Assembly (NCBI GenBank): GCA_965215855.1
Contig: CBDCER010000002.1
Coordinates: 1-64,000 of the forward strand
Direction of reading: 5' to 3'
DNA length: 64,000 bases
DNA from: J027 sp965215855
GTDB taxonomy: Bacteria; Chloroflexota; Anaerolineae; Aggregatilineales; J027
Shown piece by piece: positions 1 through 12,949 of the stretch. Each line of letters begins with the position of its first letter. Positions within the stretch are counted from its first letter, which is position 1. The position numbers and the translations under genes were made by a program. The notes under the pieces were generated by a model that made no database searches, was not told where the DNA came from, and worked only from the letters and a program-made list of their open reading frames with translations.

Positions 1-63
1 TCCCATCTTTGAGACATATACACACAGCCTTGCGTTTCAAGTAATACCAAATCTAGACCTACA

Positions 64-83
64 CACTGTCCTTGATGACAGTG
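64..83 (+). other. Hairpin in the rRNA leader
   Basis: A perfect 7-bp inverted repeat (CACTGTC and GACAGTG, 6-nt loop) ends about 13 bases before the 16S 5' end. It is probably part of the transcribed leader, and could help processing or antitermination. The operon promoter is not convincingly visible in the first 60 bases and may lie outside the window. Confidence 0.4.
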
Positions 84-96
84 CGGAACAAGCTCT

Positions 97-1606
<1,510 letters not shown>

Positions 1607-1692
1607 TGAGATGCTGCAATCTGCGAAGGTTGCAGCGGCGTGGGGCTGTGGTCGAAGGGTGCGTTTGTTGTCACTATTTGTTTGGCAAGGGC

Positions 1693-1766
1693 GGGAATGT
1701 AGCTCAGCTGGTTAGAGCACTCGCCTGATAAGCGAGAGGTCAGAGGTTCGAGTCCTCTCATTCCCA
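1693..1766 (+). tRNA. tRNA-Ile (GAT anticodon)
   Basis: A full cloverleaf can be drawn. The acceptor stem GGGAATG pairs with CATTCCC, the D arm is AGCTCAGCTGGTTAGAGC, and the anticodon stem CTCGC/GCGAG holds anticodon GAT at 1727-1729. The T arm contains GGTTCGAGTCC. CCA is not encoded. It sits in the 16S-23S spacer, the classical place for tRNA-Ile. Confidence 0.97.
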
Positions 1767-1771
1767 CAGGC

Positions 1772-1844
1772 GGGGACATAGCTCAACCGGGAGAGCGCCG
1801 CCTTTGCAAGGCGGAGGTTAGGGGTTCGAGCCCCCTTGTCTCCA
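1772..1844 (+). tRNA. tRNA-Ala (TGC anticodon)
   Basis: It follows tRNA-Ile after 5 bases in the 16S-23S spacer. The acceptor stem GGGGACA pairs with TGTCTCC (one G-T pair), the anticodon stem is CCGCC/GGCGG, and the anticodon TGC is at 1805-1807. The T loop GGTTCGAGCCC is present. CCA is not encoded. The Ile-Ala pair marks the standard bacterial rRNA operon layout. Confidence 0.97.
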
Positions 1845-1930
1845 CAGGAAGTTGTTTTGGGAATGGTGCTGGCAAGCTGGTGTTTGTCATTACCATTCGG
1901 AAGGGAACTTCCGAAGCACCTTAACAGTTG

Positions 1931-1941
1931 AATAGAAGAAG
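1931..1941 (+). other. Upstream half of the 23S processing stem
   Basis: AATAGAAGAAG here is an exact reverse complement of CTTCTTCTATT at 5029-5039, which lies between 23S and 5S. The two sites are about 3.1 kb apart and flank 23S, so they can pair to form the long-range stem that RNase III normally cuts to release pre-23S. The pairing is seen directly; the cleavage role is inferred from the usual bacterial arrangement. Confidence 0.6.
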
Positions 1942-2011
1942 ATGTTTGGGTAAACGACGAGAACGATCAATTTCTCTGGATCACCGCACGACTGTGGATA
2001 CCATAACACAG

Positions 2012-4895
<2,884 letters not shown>

Positions 4896-5091
4896 TTGTG
4901 TTGAGGTCATGGTCGGTGCGGTGGTCTTGAGAAATGGGTCGGTACTCGTTGGTGAGTGGGTTGGTCATTCGCCAGTCACCCCGCCAGGTGTAGCCATTGC
5001 CGGACTGGCAACCGCTGCTACATCTCAACTTCTTCTATTTGACATCCCCAGCGTGGGGGATGGTGAGTGTGTGTGCATGTGTGTCAGCGAT

Positions 5092-5206
5092 GTTGGTGGT
5101 TTGGCGGCGGGGGTCCACCTGGTTCCATCCCGAACCCAGCAGTTAAGTCCGTCTGCGCCGATGGTACTGCGATGGCGACGTCGTGGGAGAGTAGGTCTCT
5201 GCCAAC
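5092..5206 (+). rRNA. rrf: 5S ribosomal RNA
   Basis: The terminal helix GTTGG...CCAAC closes a 115-nt gene with the conserved CCATCCCGAACCCAG loop and the GGGAGAGTAGG segment. It lies about 200 nt after 23S. The spacer contains the downstream half of the 23S processing stem (5029-5039) and a 7-bp hairpin (CATCCCC/GGGGATG, 5043-5062). No strong terminator hairpin follows; only a short T run lies near 5239. Confidence 0.95.
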
Positions 5207-5290
5207 CGCTCCACATTCACCTCCACCCCCTCCGCTGCTTTTTCCTTGCCCCTCGAATATCTTCACCAATACCATATATCAACTGAGAAA

Positions 5291-6880
5291 TCACTCTGCA
5301 TTGCTTGAATTGTAACCGTTTAACAAATCACGATAATCTTCCAAAACAGCATGGGCGCGGGACTTTCCGAAATGGAACTCAAACACACTGTTGTCTTGCT
5401 GTTTCCGATCAAAATCATAGAGTCGCATTCGCAGTTCATTGACCAATATATTACGCCTGTTTTGATCAAGTTTTTCGTTCTCAAGCAGAGGCGCGATAAC
5501 CGGGATTGCATCGTCCGACAGTTCCGCCAAATACTCGGCATCCAATTTGCCCGTCTTCATGAAGCGATCAATGTTACGTGCAGCAATGAAGGCATCCATG
5601 TTCATCACATTGAGCGTGAAAACAAATCCTAGCCCAGCGAATATGCTGCCTACCCAAAACAGGCGATTGCGCCGAGAGACAATATCACGAATCAAGAACA
5701 GGAATATAAAACCCAACCAAACCATAAAAACTTGCGTGAGGACACGACGGCGCGTAAATCCAAAAGCATCTTCGTACAACAGCATACGCTGAAAGGCTGC
5801 AACCAAGAGCAACAGGGTTAACAACACCAGGCCGATGGACAGAGATCGGAAAGTATATTCGCGCTCACGTTTGCGATGGGTGAACAAATCCAGACTTATA
5901 ATCAAACCAACAACCATGACGGACACGGCCAATATTTCATAGAAACCGCGCCGGGCATATTCAGCATAGGTATAGCCCTGGACACTGATATTAGCTTCGC
6001 CGCCGAACAGATAGCGTGCCTGAATACCAATGAACACCAAGAACAATAGACTGACCCCAGTCAAAATCATAGAAGTTTCGATCATTGTCAAACGCACTGA
6101 CAATTCGGCCTGGAATTCTTCTGGGGTATCCACAATTTCGCCACCGTTTCGATTCAACAGCGACACACGCAGGCAAATCAAACAAAGCCAGGTAAAGAAA
6201 CCAGTTACGAGATATTGTTCGCCAATAGCGACGACATCCGGCTGCAACCATCGGAGCGCATTAGTCAAATAGTCGCTAAATACAATATCTGCACTTGCCA
6301 AGAGCAGACCGAAAACGCTCATGATAAGTCCAGTCAATACCACCCCGCGCAGCACTGCACCGAATTTATTAAGTGGTTGGTAAGTTTTGTATAGATGCTT
6401 GAACCAAACACGGCTTTCCGGAAATGTATTGAGCGGTTCTAACAATCCAGCAAAATTCACTGTCCGAAAACCTACCAACACTAGACGCGTCAAACTGCCT
6501 CCCAACAGATGCGGATACCAACTAAAGCGCAAAACAACAAAAGCTGTTCCCATCATCACAAAGCTATTGACCAACAGTAAAAGTCCTGAACTGCGGACAC
6601 CAATAAATCCGGCTGAGAGCAACAAAGGAAACACAAACAACACATTCCTGTGAGGTTGTGCGCTCCCAACATAAACATGCAATGCGCCACCGACGAACAA
6701 AATAGCCAGTGAAAAAACCAGGACATTGATGCCCAACCCCGCACGATAAAACAACATATTGCCCAATACACCCAATAGCGCACTGCACACGATTATCAGC
6801 GCCGCTTGAAAGCTTATCGGCATGGCTATTTCCATAGGTTCTGGGGAAATATGCAATTCGCCATCAGTGAAATCCACCAT
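5291..6880 (-). CDS. DUF4153/DUF4173-type polytopic membrane protein
   Basis: A predicted inner-membrane protein of 529 residues with about a dozen hydrophobic segments and a soluble charged C-terminal tail of roughly 110 residues. The segment GYTYAEYARRGFYE, ahead of a hydrophobic stretch, is characteristic of the DUF4153/DUF4173 family, whose biochemical role is not established. I place the start at the ATG at 6880 (MVDFTDGEL), because an AAGAGG Shine-Dalgarno-like stretch precedes it; an in-frame extension to 6916 is possible. It is transcribed toward the rRNA operon and divergently from the response regulator at 7039. The roughly 158-bp gap must hold both promoters, but I see no clear sigma-70 match there. 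Confidence 0.8.
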   Translation of the reverse strand: MVDFTDGELHISPEPMEIAMPISFQAALIIVCSALLGVLGNMLFYRAGLGINVLVFSLAILFVGGALHVYVGSAQPHRNVLFVFPLLLSAGFIGVRSSGLLLLVNSFVMMGTAFVVLRFSWYPHLLGGSLTRLVLVGFRTVNFAGLLEPLNTFPESRVWFKHLYKTYQPLNKFGAVLRGVVLTGLIMSVFGLLLASADIVFSDYLTNALRWLQPDVVAIGEQYLVTGFFTWLCLICLRVSLLNRNGGEIVDTPEEFQAELSVRLTMIETSMILTGVSLLFLVFIGIQARYLFGGEANISVQGYTYAEYARRGFYEILAVSVMVVGLIISLDLFTHRKREREYTFRSLSIGLVLLTLLLLVAAFQRMLLYEDAFGFTRRRVLTQVFMVWLGFIFLFLIRDIVSRRNRLFWVGSIFAGLGFVFTLNVMNMDAFIAARNIDRFMKTGKLDAEYLAELSDDAIPVIAPLLENEKLDQNRRNILVNELRMRLYDFDRKQQDNSVFEFHFGKSRAHAVLEDYRDLLNGYNSSNAE

Positions 6881-7038
6881 CTCAACAACCTCTTTTCCGC
6901 GCGGCGCACACCGCATCTACTGTTATGCCAGCATAGCCCAAGCGACCTTTCATTTCGACAGCTTGAGTCCCCAATTGGATGCACTCAGGTGCTTGCGGTC
7001 ACTGATGAAACTTGCTACGGTAACGCCAAAGGTGGCAT

Positions 7039-7782
7039 ATGATAATAAATATGTTGATTGTGGAAGACAACGAACGGCTGCTGGACGCCTTGAAAACAGG
7101 ATTGGAAGCAACGAGCAATGTTTGCGTAGAAGCCGTTTTTACCAATGGCGAGGCAGTGCTTGAATACTGTCAGAGTCACGAACCGCCCGATGTCATTCTC
7201 ATGGATGTGGCGCTAGCGGGTGAGATGAATGGTATTCAGGCAGCGGCCAAAATCCGTCGCGTGATTCCGCGCCAGCCAGTCGTTTTCTACAGCATTCAAG
7301 ATGATGATGCATATTATCGCGCTTTTTTGCGAGCGGGTATCCTCACACACTATGCATATGTACGTAAGTCAAACTACCTGCTTCCTGAAATGATTATCCC
7401 CCTGCTTCGTGATGCGACAGCGGGGCGCAGTTTCGTTGATGAAGAAATCGCCGAGCGTGTCCAGGAAGTGCGTCACCGGGATGCCAATTCACCCTTCGAC
7501 CTATTGGAACCGAATGAGCAAGAAGTTGCCAGATTGCTGGCCGGCGGCCTGACTAACGAGCAAATTGCAGCACGTATGGGATTGCGCGACAAACGAACCA
7601 TCAGCCGCTTTAACGGGCAAATCTATGCGGCCTGGGGACTGGCCCAAAACTCCACCGATGAGAAAATCGCACGCACCCGCGCTGTGTTGATTGTCCAGGC
7701 CGGGCGGATGATTTATTGGGATACAGACGGCAAGCCTTTCGTGCGCGATCAAGATGACGAGTTGATCGAATGGAATGGTTAG
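7039..7782 (+). CDS. Response regulator with REC and HTH output domains
   Basis: A 247-residue regulator. The N-terminal receiver domain (about 1-125) has the acidic pair E9/D10, the phospho-acceptor D56 in VILMD, S85 and K110. A LuxR-type helix-turn-helix is suggested by the segment EQEVARLLAGGLTNEQIAARM near 160-185, although what follows (KRTISRFNGQIYAAW) departs from the standard NarL recognition helix. The ATG at 7039 is preceded by AAAGGTGG at a good distance. The gene overlaps the following histidine kinase by 13 bases, so the two form a two-component pair. The receiver assignment is firm; the DNA target and signal are unknown. Confidence 0.85.
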   Translation: MIINMLIVEDNERLLDALKTGLEATSNVCVEAVFTNGEAVLEYCQSHEPPDVILMDVALAGEMNGIQAAAKIRRVIPRQPVVFYSIQDDDAYYRAFLRAGILTHYAYVRKSNYLLPEMIIPLLRDATAGRSFVDEEIAERVQEVRHRDANSPFDLLEPNEQEVARLLAGGLTNEQIAARMGLRDKRTISRFNGQIYAAWGLAQNSTDEKIARTRAVLIVQAGRMIYWDTDGKPFVRDQDDELIEWNG

Positions 7783-9842
7783 ACCTTGCCTATTGGCTGG
7801 GAGCATGGAGCGGGCTGGCAGTTTCGCTTTTTAATATGCTGCTGCTCATCTGGTTGGGTATCACCGTGTTTTTTACCGCCGAAAAGCGGACCTGGGGATT
7901 GCGGCTAATCTTGGGTGGCATGGTAATGGGCAGTCTGTTTTTTGCCAGCCACTCGATGATTATTGGCAACGAAGCCACCCACACTTACATTCTGCCGGAA
8001 TCCGATTATTGGTGGCATATAGGTTGGATTCCAGTAATCTTCACCCCATTGATATGGTACCTGATCATCTTGTGGTACACCGGCTATTGGGACAAAGCAA
8101 GTTTGCCATTGTCGCATCGACATCAACTACCCTTGTTGACCGTAGGGGTATATGCGATGATATTGTTGGGGTTGCTGCTATTCACCCGTTCGCTACCAAC
8201 TTATGAACATACTGCGGTTCTTTATCTAATAGAAACAGACAATATTGGTAGTGTACCGCTCCTATTCCTGCTCTATCCACCCTATGAGCTGTTGACCATC
8301 CTGCTACCGATTGATGCGTTACGCCATCCCCAACCCTCCCAACGTATGATGGGTGATTTGGCACGCACCCGCGCTCGTAAATGGCTAATGCGGGTTTCCG
8401 TGGTGATGTTAGCCGTGAGTGTGTTGGTGACTTGTTTTGTTTTCTGGATAATATTCAGTGCCTTCCACTGGGTCAACCATGTACGCAGCGATGTTTTTTT
8501 GCCATTGATTGCTGTCTTTGATCTGGTGATCGCTTTTCTGGTAGCCATTATGATTATCATGCTGGGGCAAGCTGTCATTAGCTACGAAATATTCACAGGC
8601 AAGGCGTTGCCACGTAAGGGATTTCAGCGCCACTGGCGAAACGCGATCATCGCCGCCGCCGGTACAGCCATGTTTATCAGTTTCAGTATCGTTTTTCGCC
8701 CTGCCCCTATCTACAGTTTAACCATCTTGGGTATCATCCTCATGGTGTTCTTCGCCCTACTGAGTTGGCGCTCGTTTGTTCATCGTGATTATTTGATGCG
8801 ACGCCTACGCCCATTCATCAACAGTCAGGGCAGTGCGCGTCAATTGTTCCATGTCATTTGCACCGAAATGCTACATTGCCAAACCGCTTGCCTGCTGCCG
8901 ATGATTCCGCCATTAGCGAATCAGCCCATCTTTTTCCAAACCCCACACGATGTGCCGCCCCTGCCAACTGATATCCAATGTTCGCCTGAGAAACGAATCG
9001 TCGCATTGCCAGACGGAAAGGAGTATCAGTGGGTGATTCCGTTGTGGTCAACGCATGGGTTCGTCGGAGCGTTGTTCATCGGGAGTAAGGTAGATAAAGG
9101 ACTTTATACACAGGAAGAAATTGATGCCGCCAGCGCCGGAGCCGAGCGCATTATTGAATTGCTCACACGCGAAGAATTGGGGAGGCGCGTGTTGGGGTTG
9201 GAACGCAGACGACAAACTCAGCAGCGCATTATAGATCGGCAAGCGCGGCGCATGTTGCATGATGAAATCTTGCCCGATCTGCATCTGGCAATCCTTGAGA
9301 TGGCGGAATCACCAACGCGGACAGCACTCATCGCAGCTCATCACAAAATATCCGACCTCATCCACAATACAGCGCAGCCACCTGTCCTAACAGTAGATTC
9401 TCAAGATGTTGTGGAAATACTGCGCTGCATCGTCCATGATGAATTTGATACTGAATTCGATCAAATTGCTTGGACGGGCGCAACACAACTACATTTGACT
9501 GATGACCTGACCCGCGAAGTCGTGGTCAATGCTGCAAGAGAAATCATCCGTAATGCAGCCAAGCATGGGCGCGGGAGTGCCAGTGATCGCCAGTTATCAC
9601 TTAAGGTATGTGCAGAATTGCCTGCCACAATTACCATCACTGATAATGGCGTCGGGCAGACACAACCCTGGTACAAGGATAATGGTGGCTTGGCACTCCA
9701 TAGCACTATGTTGGCAATTGTAGGTGGCGAGCTACAAATCAACTTTCCTTCGGAGGGTGGCACACAGGTGAAGATTATCTACATACAAGATGATCCTACG
9801 TCTTCAGAGGTTGGGATTTTTGATAAGGTTTTGGCGCAGTAA
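7770..9842 (+). CDS. Membrane histidine kinase with GAF-like domain (HisKA_3-like)
   Basis: A 690-residue sensor kinase that partners the regulator at 7039. The first 340 residues hold seven or more hydrophobic segments, an integral-membrane sensor without a recognisable periplasmic domain. A GAF-like region follows (about 345-470), then a dimerisation/phosphoacceptor helix with RMLHDEILPDLH, in which H497 is the likely phosphorylated histidine. The ATPase domain shows an N box (EIIRNAAKHGRG) and a G1 box (DNGVG). The H-D-E-x-L-P pattern resembles the HisKA_3/NarX-type group, which fits a LuxR-type regulator. Its start lies inside the upstream gene and its own ribosome site is weak, suggesting translational coupling. 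Confidence 0.85.
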   Translation: MEWLDLAYWLGAWSGLAVSLFNMLLLIWLGITVFFTAEKRTWGLRLILGGMVMGSLFFASHSMIIGNEATHTYILPESDYWWHIGWIPVIFTPLIWYLIILWYTGYWDKASLPLSHRHQLPLLTVGVYAMILLGLLLFTRSLPTYEHTAVLYLIETDNIGSVPLLFLLYPPYELLTILLPIDALRHPQPSQRMMGDLARTRARKWLMRVSVVMLAVSVLVTCFVFWIIFSAFHWVNHVRSDVFLPLIAVFDLVIAFLVAIMIIMLGQAVISYEIFTGKALPRKGFQRHWRNAIIAAAGTAMFISFSIVFRPAPIYSLTILGIILMVFFALLSWRSFVHRDYLMRRLRPFINSQGSARQLFHVICTEMLHCQTACLLPMIPPLANQPIFFQTPHDVPPLPTDIQCSPEKRIVALPDGKEYQWVIPLWSTHGFVGALFIGSKVDKGLYTQEEIDAASAGAERIIELLTREELGRRVLGLERRRQTQQRIIDRQARRMLHDEILPDLHLAILEMAESPTRTALIAAHHKISDLIHNTAQPPVLTVDSQDVVEILRCIVHDEFDTEFDQIAWTGATQLHLTDDLTREVVVNAAREIIRNAAKHGRGSASDRQLSLKVCAELPATITITDNGVGQTQPWYKDNGGLALHSTMLAIVGGELQINFPSEGGTQVKIIYIQDDPTSSEVGIFDKVLAQ

Positions 9843-9875
9843 GGTCAATGATGCGGAAAATGTGTGGTATTGGAA

Positions 9876-10862
9876 TTAATCCCCTAGCCGTATCCTCGGA
9901 TTCAGATAAGCATACAGTAAATCGGCAATAAAATTCACCGTCAGAAAAATCATCACCGTTACCATCACAATAGCTTGAATGCGTGGCAGATCTCGTTTTT
10001 CGACTCCAAAGATCAGATAACTACCAACGCCATCATAATTGAAGATCCACTCCACTACGACTAGGCCGCTCATCAACCAACCAATACTAATGGCGATAAC
10101 AGTCACGGTTGGCAACAACGCATTTCGCAACACATGTTTGAAGATGACTTTCCAATATGGTAGACCTTTTAGCTCGGCGGTTCGCACATAATCCCGCTTG
10201 AGTTCTTCGATTACACCTGCACGGGTGAGTCGCGTAATATATCCCAGGAGAACCAACGTCGCTGCGATGGCGGGTAGTATGAGAAAAGGTAACGAGTCCG
10301 AGAAAGACATGCTGGGATCAAAGTCGGTGGCGCTGGCCCGAATCGTAAAGTCATCCGGCAGCCACTCCCAAGTGGGTGCCCATTTCAAAGCCACAAAGTT
10401 GATGAGGAAGATACTGGTGACGAACTCTGGCAAACTGACAAACGAGAGCGTAATAATCGAGATGAGAGCGTCCAGTGGTTTATTTTCATTTAATCCGGCG
10501 ATGACGCCCAATAGGATTGATATGGGTACAGAAATCGCCAGCGTTAAAATTGCCAGGCGTCCTGAATTGAGTAGGCGCTGTTTGATAACAGGAAAAATCG
10601 GATCCTCTTCTCCAACAAACGAATTCCCCCAGTCTTGCTGTACAAAGTTCGTGGCCCACTCAACATATTGAGTAATCAATGGCTCGTTCAGTCCTAATTC
10701 CTCTTCACAAGCCGCAACCGTTTCCGGAGTCTTCTCGGCCCCACCCAGCTTAATACTGCACACATCGCCGGGCAGAATGCGTGTCAATACGAAAATCAGG
10801 ACGGATGTAAATATAAGTGTGATGCCAAAGAAAACCAATCGGCGGAGGATGTAGCGTGTCAT
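9876..10862 (-). CDS. Oligopeptide-type ABC transporter permease (DppB/OppB-like)
   Basis: A 328-residue inner-membrane permease with the N-terminal MTRYILRRL signature of DppB/OppB proteins, six expected membrane segments and a binding-protein-dependent transport (EAA) loop around REYVRTAELKG-like residues (here RDYVRTAELKGLPYWKVIFKH). The loop after TM1 contains an extended GDVCSIKLGGAEKT segment. Its ATG overlaps the stop of the upstream ATPase gene (ATGA), and it is the last gene of the operon. It forms the pore with the DppC-like protein at 12942. Family identity is firm; the substrate (peptides, nickel or other small solutes) cannot be read from sequence. Confidence 0.9.
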   Translation of the reverse strand: MTRYILRRLVFFGITLIFTSVLIFVLTRILPGDVCSIKLGGAEKTPETVAACEEELGLNEPLITQYVEWATNFVQQDWGNSFVGEEDPIFPVIKQRLLNSGRLAILTLAISVPISILLGVIAGLNENKPLDALISIITLSFVSLPEFVTSIFLINFVALKWAPTWEWLPDDFTIRASATDFDPSMSFSDSLPFLILPAIAATLVLLGYITRLTRAGVIEELKRDYVRTAELKGLPYWKVIFKHVLRNALLPTVTVIAISIGWLMSGLVVVEWIFNYDGVGSYLIFGVEKRDLPRIQAIVMVTVMIFLTVNFIADLLYAYLNPRIRLGD

Positions 10863-12949
10863 GAAATATCCCCCTCATTGCTTGTTGGCTTGGTCTGCAA
10901 CACGCGCAATTCCTCTAAGGAAATATGACAACGGATATAATGTCCTTCGCCATCATCCAGCCAGGGTGGAACTTCCTGTTCGCATATCGCACCTATTTTA
11001 CGTGGGCAGCGCGTGTGGAAACGACATCCAGATGGCAAATGACGTGGGCTGGGGACATCCTGGCTCAACCGAATGTGTTCCGTTTTGTGTGTCGGGTCTG
11101 GAATTGGTATGGCTGACAAGAGCGCCTCGGTGTATGGGTGGTGAGGAGGTTCGCCAAAATCGTACCCAAAGCCCACTTCAAACAACTGTCCGAGATACAT
11201 GACGGCAATATAATCTGCCAGATAGCTAACCACTGCCAAGTCATGCGAAATGAACATGTAGGCAGTATCGTTGTCATCTTGAAGGCGAGCCAATAAATTC
11301 AAGACCGCAGCTTGTACCGACACATCCAATGCTGAGACAGGCTCATCGCAGACAATTAGTTCGGGATTGGAGGCAAACGCTCGCGCAATTGCCACACGCT
11401 GTTTTTCGCCACCGCTGAGTTCGGATGGATAGCGGCGAGCATAACTTGAATCCAGATTAACGGCTTTCAACAAACGCTTAATCTCATCATCGGCTTCTCT
11501 ACGTTTCATGCCTGCCAGTTTAATAAGCGGGCGTCGTAGTGCCTGACCAACCGTCAGGTAGGGATTCAACGATGCCTCTGGATTCTGAAATATCATCTGA
11601 AGTTGACTAAGTAGTTCTTTCGGGCGTTCCCGTGCTGCCCCTTTTACATCAACGCCCATCATTTGCACGGACCCCTCGGTACGATCTGTCAGCCCAACAA
11701 TCATCCGAGAGAGGGTTGTCTTGCCACTTCCGCTTTCGCCGACCAAGCCCAATGTGCGCCCTTTCTGGATTGCGAGGTTGACACCATCAACCGCACGCAC
11801 CGAAATCGGAGGGCGTCCTCGCAAGAAATCTAGTAGGCCACGCGGAACGGGGAAATGCTTGGTGAGGTCTTCAATGTGAATCAGAGATTCACGCTCCAGA
11901 TTATCCAAAGTATCGAGGCCAGTTTCGTAAGCCTGTTCAACGATCAACTCACCAGCGGTGATTTCTTGCCAGCGATGACAACGGACGGTGCGGCCATCCC
12001 CTACTGCTTCCAGTGGAGGGTGCGTTGTATGGCAATGGTCGAGCGCCACCGGACAACGTACTGCAAAAATGCACCCAGATGGCTGTTTGGTCAGTGTTGG
12101 CGGTCGGCCAGGAATAGTGCGAAGAGCAGCCTTGCGCTTGCTTTGCCCAAATCGGGGCACGCAAGATAGCAGGCCGATGGTATACGGATGAAGTGGGTGA
12201 GCATAGAGTTCATGGACTGGCGCATCTTCCATAATTTCGCCGCCATACATCACCGTCACACGCTCACAAAGCTGCGCGACGACACCAAGATTATGCGTGA
12301 CATAGATAGCTCCGGCGTTGGTATCCCGGATTAGATCGCGCACCAAATCCAAAATCACGGCTTCGGTGGTGACATCCAAGCTGGTTGTTGGCTCATCTAG
12401 CAAGAGCAATTGAGGAGACGAGCTGAAAGCCATCGCCAAAACTGCACGTTGTTGCATACCACCACTCAGTTCATGTGGATAGCGTTGGCTGATTTGTTCA
12501 GGGTCGGCCAGTCGCACCATTTCCAGCATATTTACGACTCGCTGGCGAATCTCCTCGCCCCTGCTCTCGCTATGAAGTCGGATAACTTCGGCAATTTGTT
12601 CCCCAACCCGGATAGACGGATTCATAGCCGTAAATGGATTTTGAGGAACCATGTGAATCTGCGAACTCCAGATATGGCGCATTTGGCGGCGCGAATATTG
12701 AGCAAGATCATCACCATTCAGAAGAATGCGCCCATTTGAAATACGACCATTCTGACCCAAGTAGCGCATGATGGCTTTGACAACGGTTGATTTTCCCGAC
12801 CCGGATTCTCCTACAATGCCATAGATCTGACCAGCGTTAACCGTAATCTGAAACTCGCGGACGGCATCGTACCAACGGCGATTAATCTTGTAGCTAATTG
12901 CCAGATTCTTGATTTCAAGAATGGTGTTGGTTCCTAGCTGGTCAGTCAT
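10859..12949 (-). CDS. Fused DppD-DppF peptide ABC transporter ATPase
   Basis: One 696-residue chain contains two complete nucleotide-binding domains, where most operons of this class have separate DppD and DppF genes. Domain 1 has Walker A GESGSGKST, signature LSGGMQQRA, and the C-terminal oligopeptide-transporter extension with cysteines (GCIFAVRCPVALDHC). Domain 2 repeats this with GESGSGKTT, LSGGEKQRVAIARA and GCRFHTRCPRKIGAIC. Both Walker B regions (LLLDEPTTSLD, IVCDEPVSALD) look intact, so both sites should hydrolyse ATP. I start at the ATG at 12949, which overlaps the DppC-like stop by 8 bases; an upstream ATG at 12976 is possible. The stop overlaps the next start by 4 bases. Confidence 0.92.
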   Translation of the reverse strand: MTDQLGTNTILEIKNLAISYKINRRWYDAVREFQITVNAGQIYGIVGESGSGKSTVVKAIMRYLGQNGRISNGRILLNGDDLAQYSRRQMRHIWSSQIHMVPQNPFTAMNPSIRVGEQIAEVIRLHSESRGEEIRQRVVNMLEMVRLADPEQISQRYPHELSGGMQQRAVLAMAFSSSPQLLLLDEPTTSLDVTTEAVILDLVRDLIRDTNAGAIYVTHNLGVVAQLCERVTVMYGGEIMEDAPVHELYAHPLHPYTIGLLSCVPRFGQSKRKAALRTIPGRPPTLTKQPSGCIFAVRCPVALDHCHTTHPPLEAVGDGRTVRCHRWQEITAGELIVEQAYETGLDTLDNLERESLIHIEDLTKHFPVPRGLLDFLRGRPPISVRAVDGVNLAIQKGRTLGLVGESGSGKTTLSRMIVGLTDRTEGSVQMMGVDVKGAARERPKELLSQLQMIFQNPEASLNPYLTVGQALRRPLIKLAGMKRREADDEIKRLLKAVNLDSSYARRYPSELSGGEKQRVAIARAFASNPELIVCDEPVSALDVSVQAAVLNLLARLQDDNDTAYMFISHDLAVVSYLADYIAVMYLGQLFEVGFGYDFGEPPHHPYTEALLSAIPIPDPTHKTEHIRLSQDVPSPRHLPSGCRFHTRCPRKIGAICEQEVPPWLDDGEGHYIRCHISLEELRVLQTKPTSNEGDIS

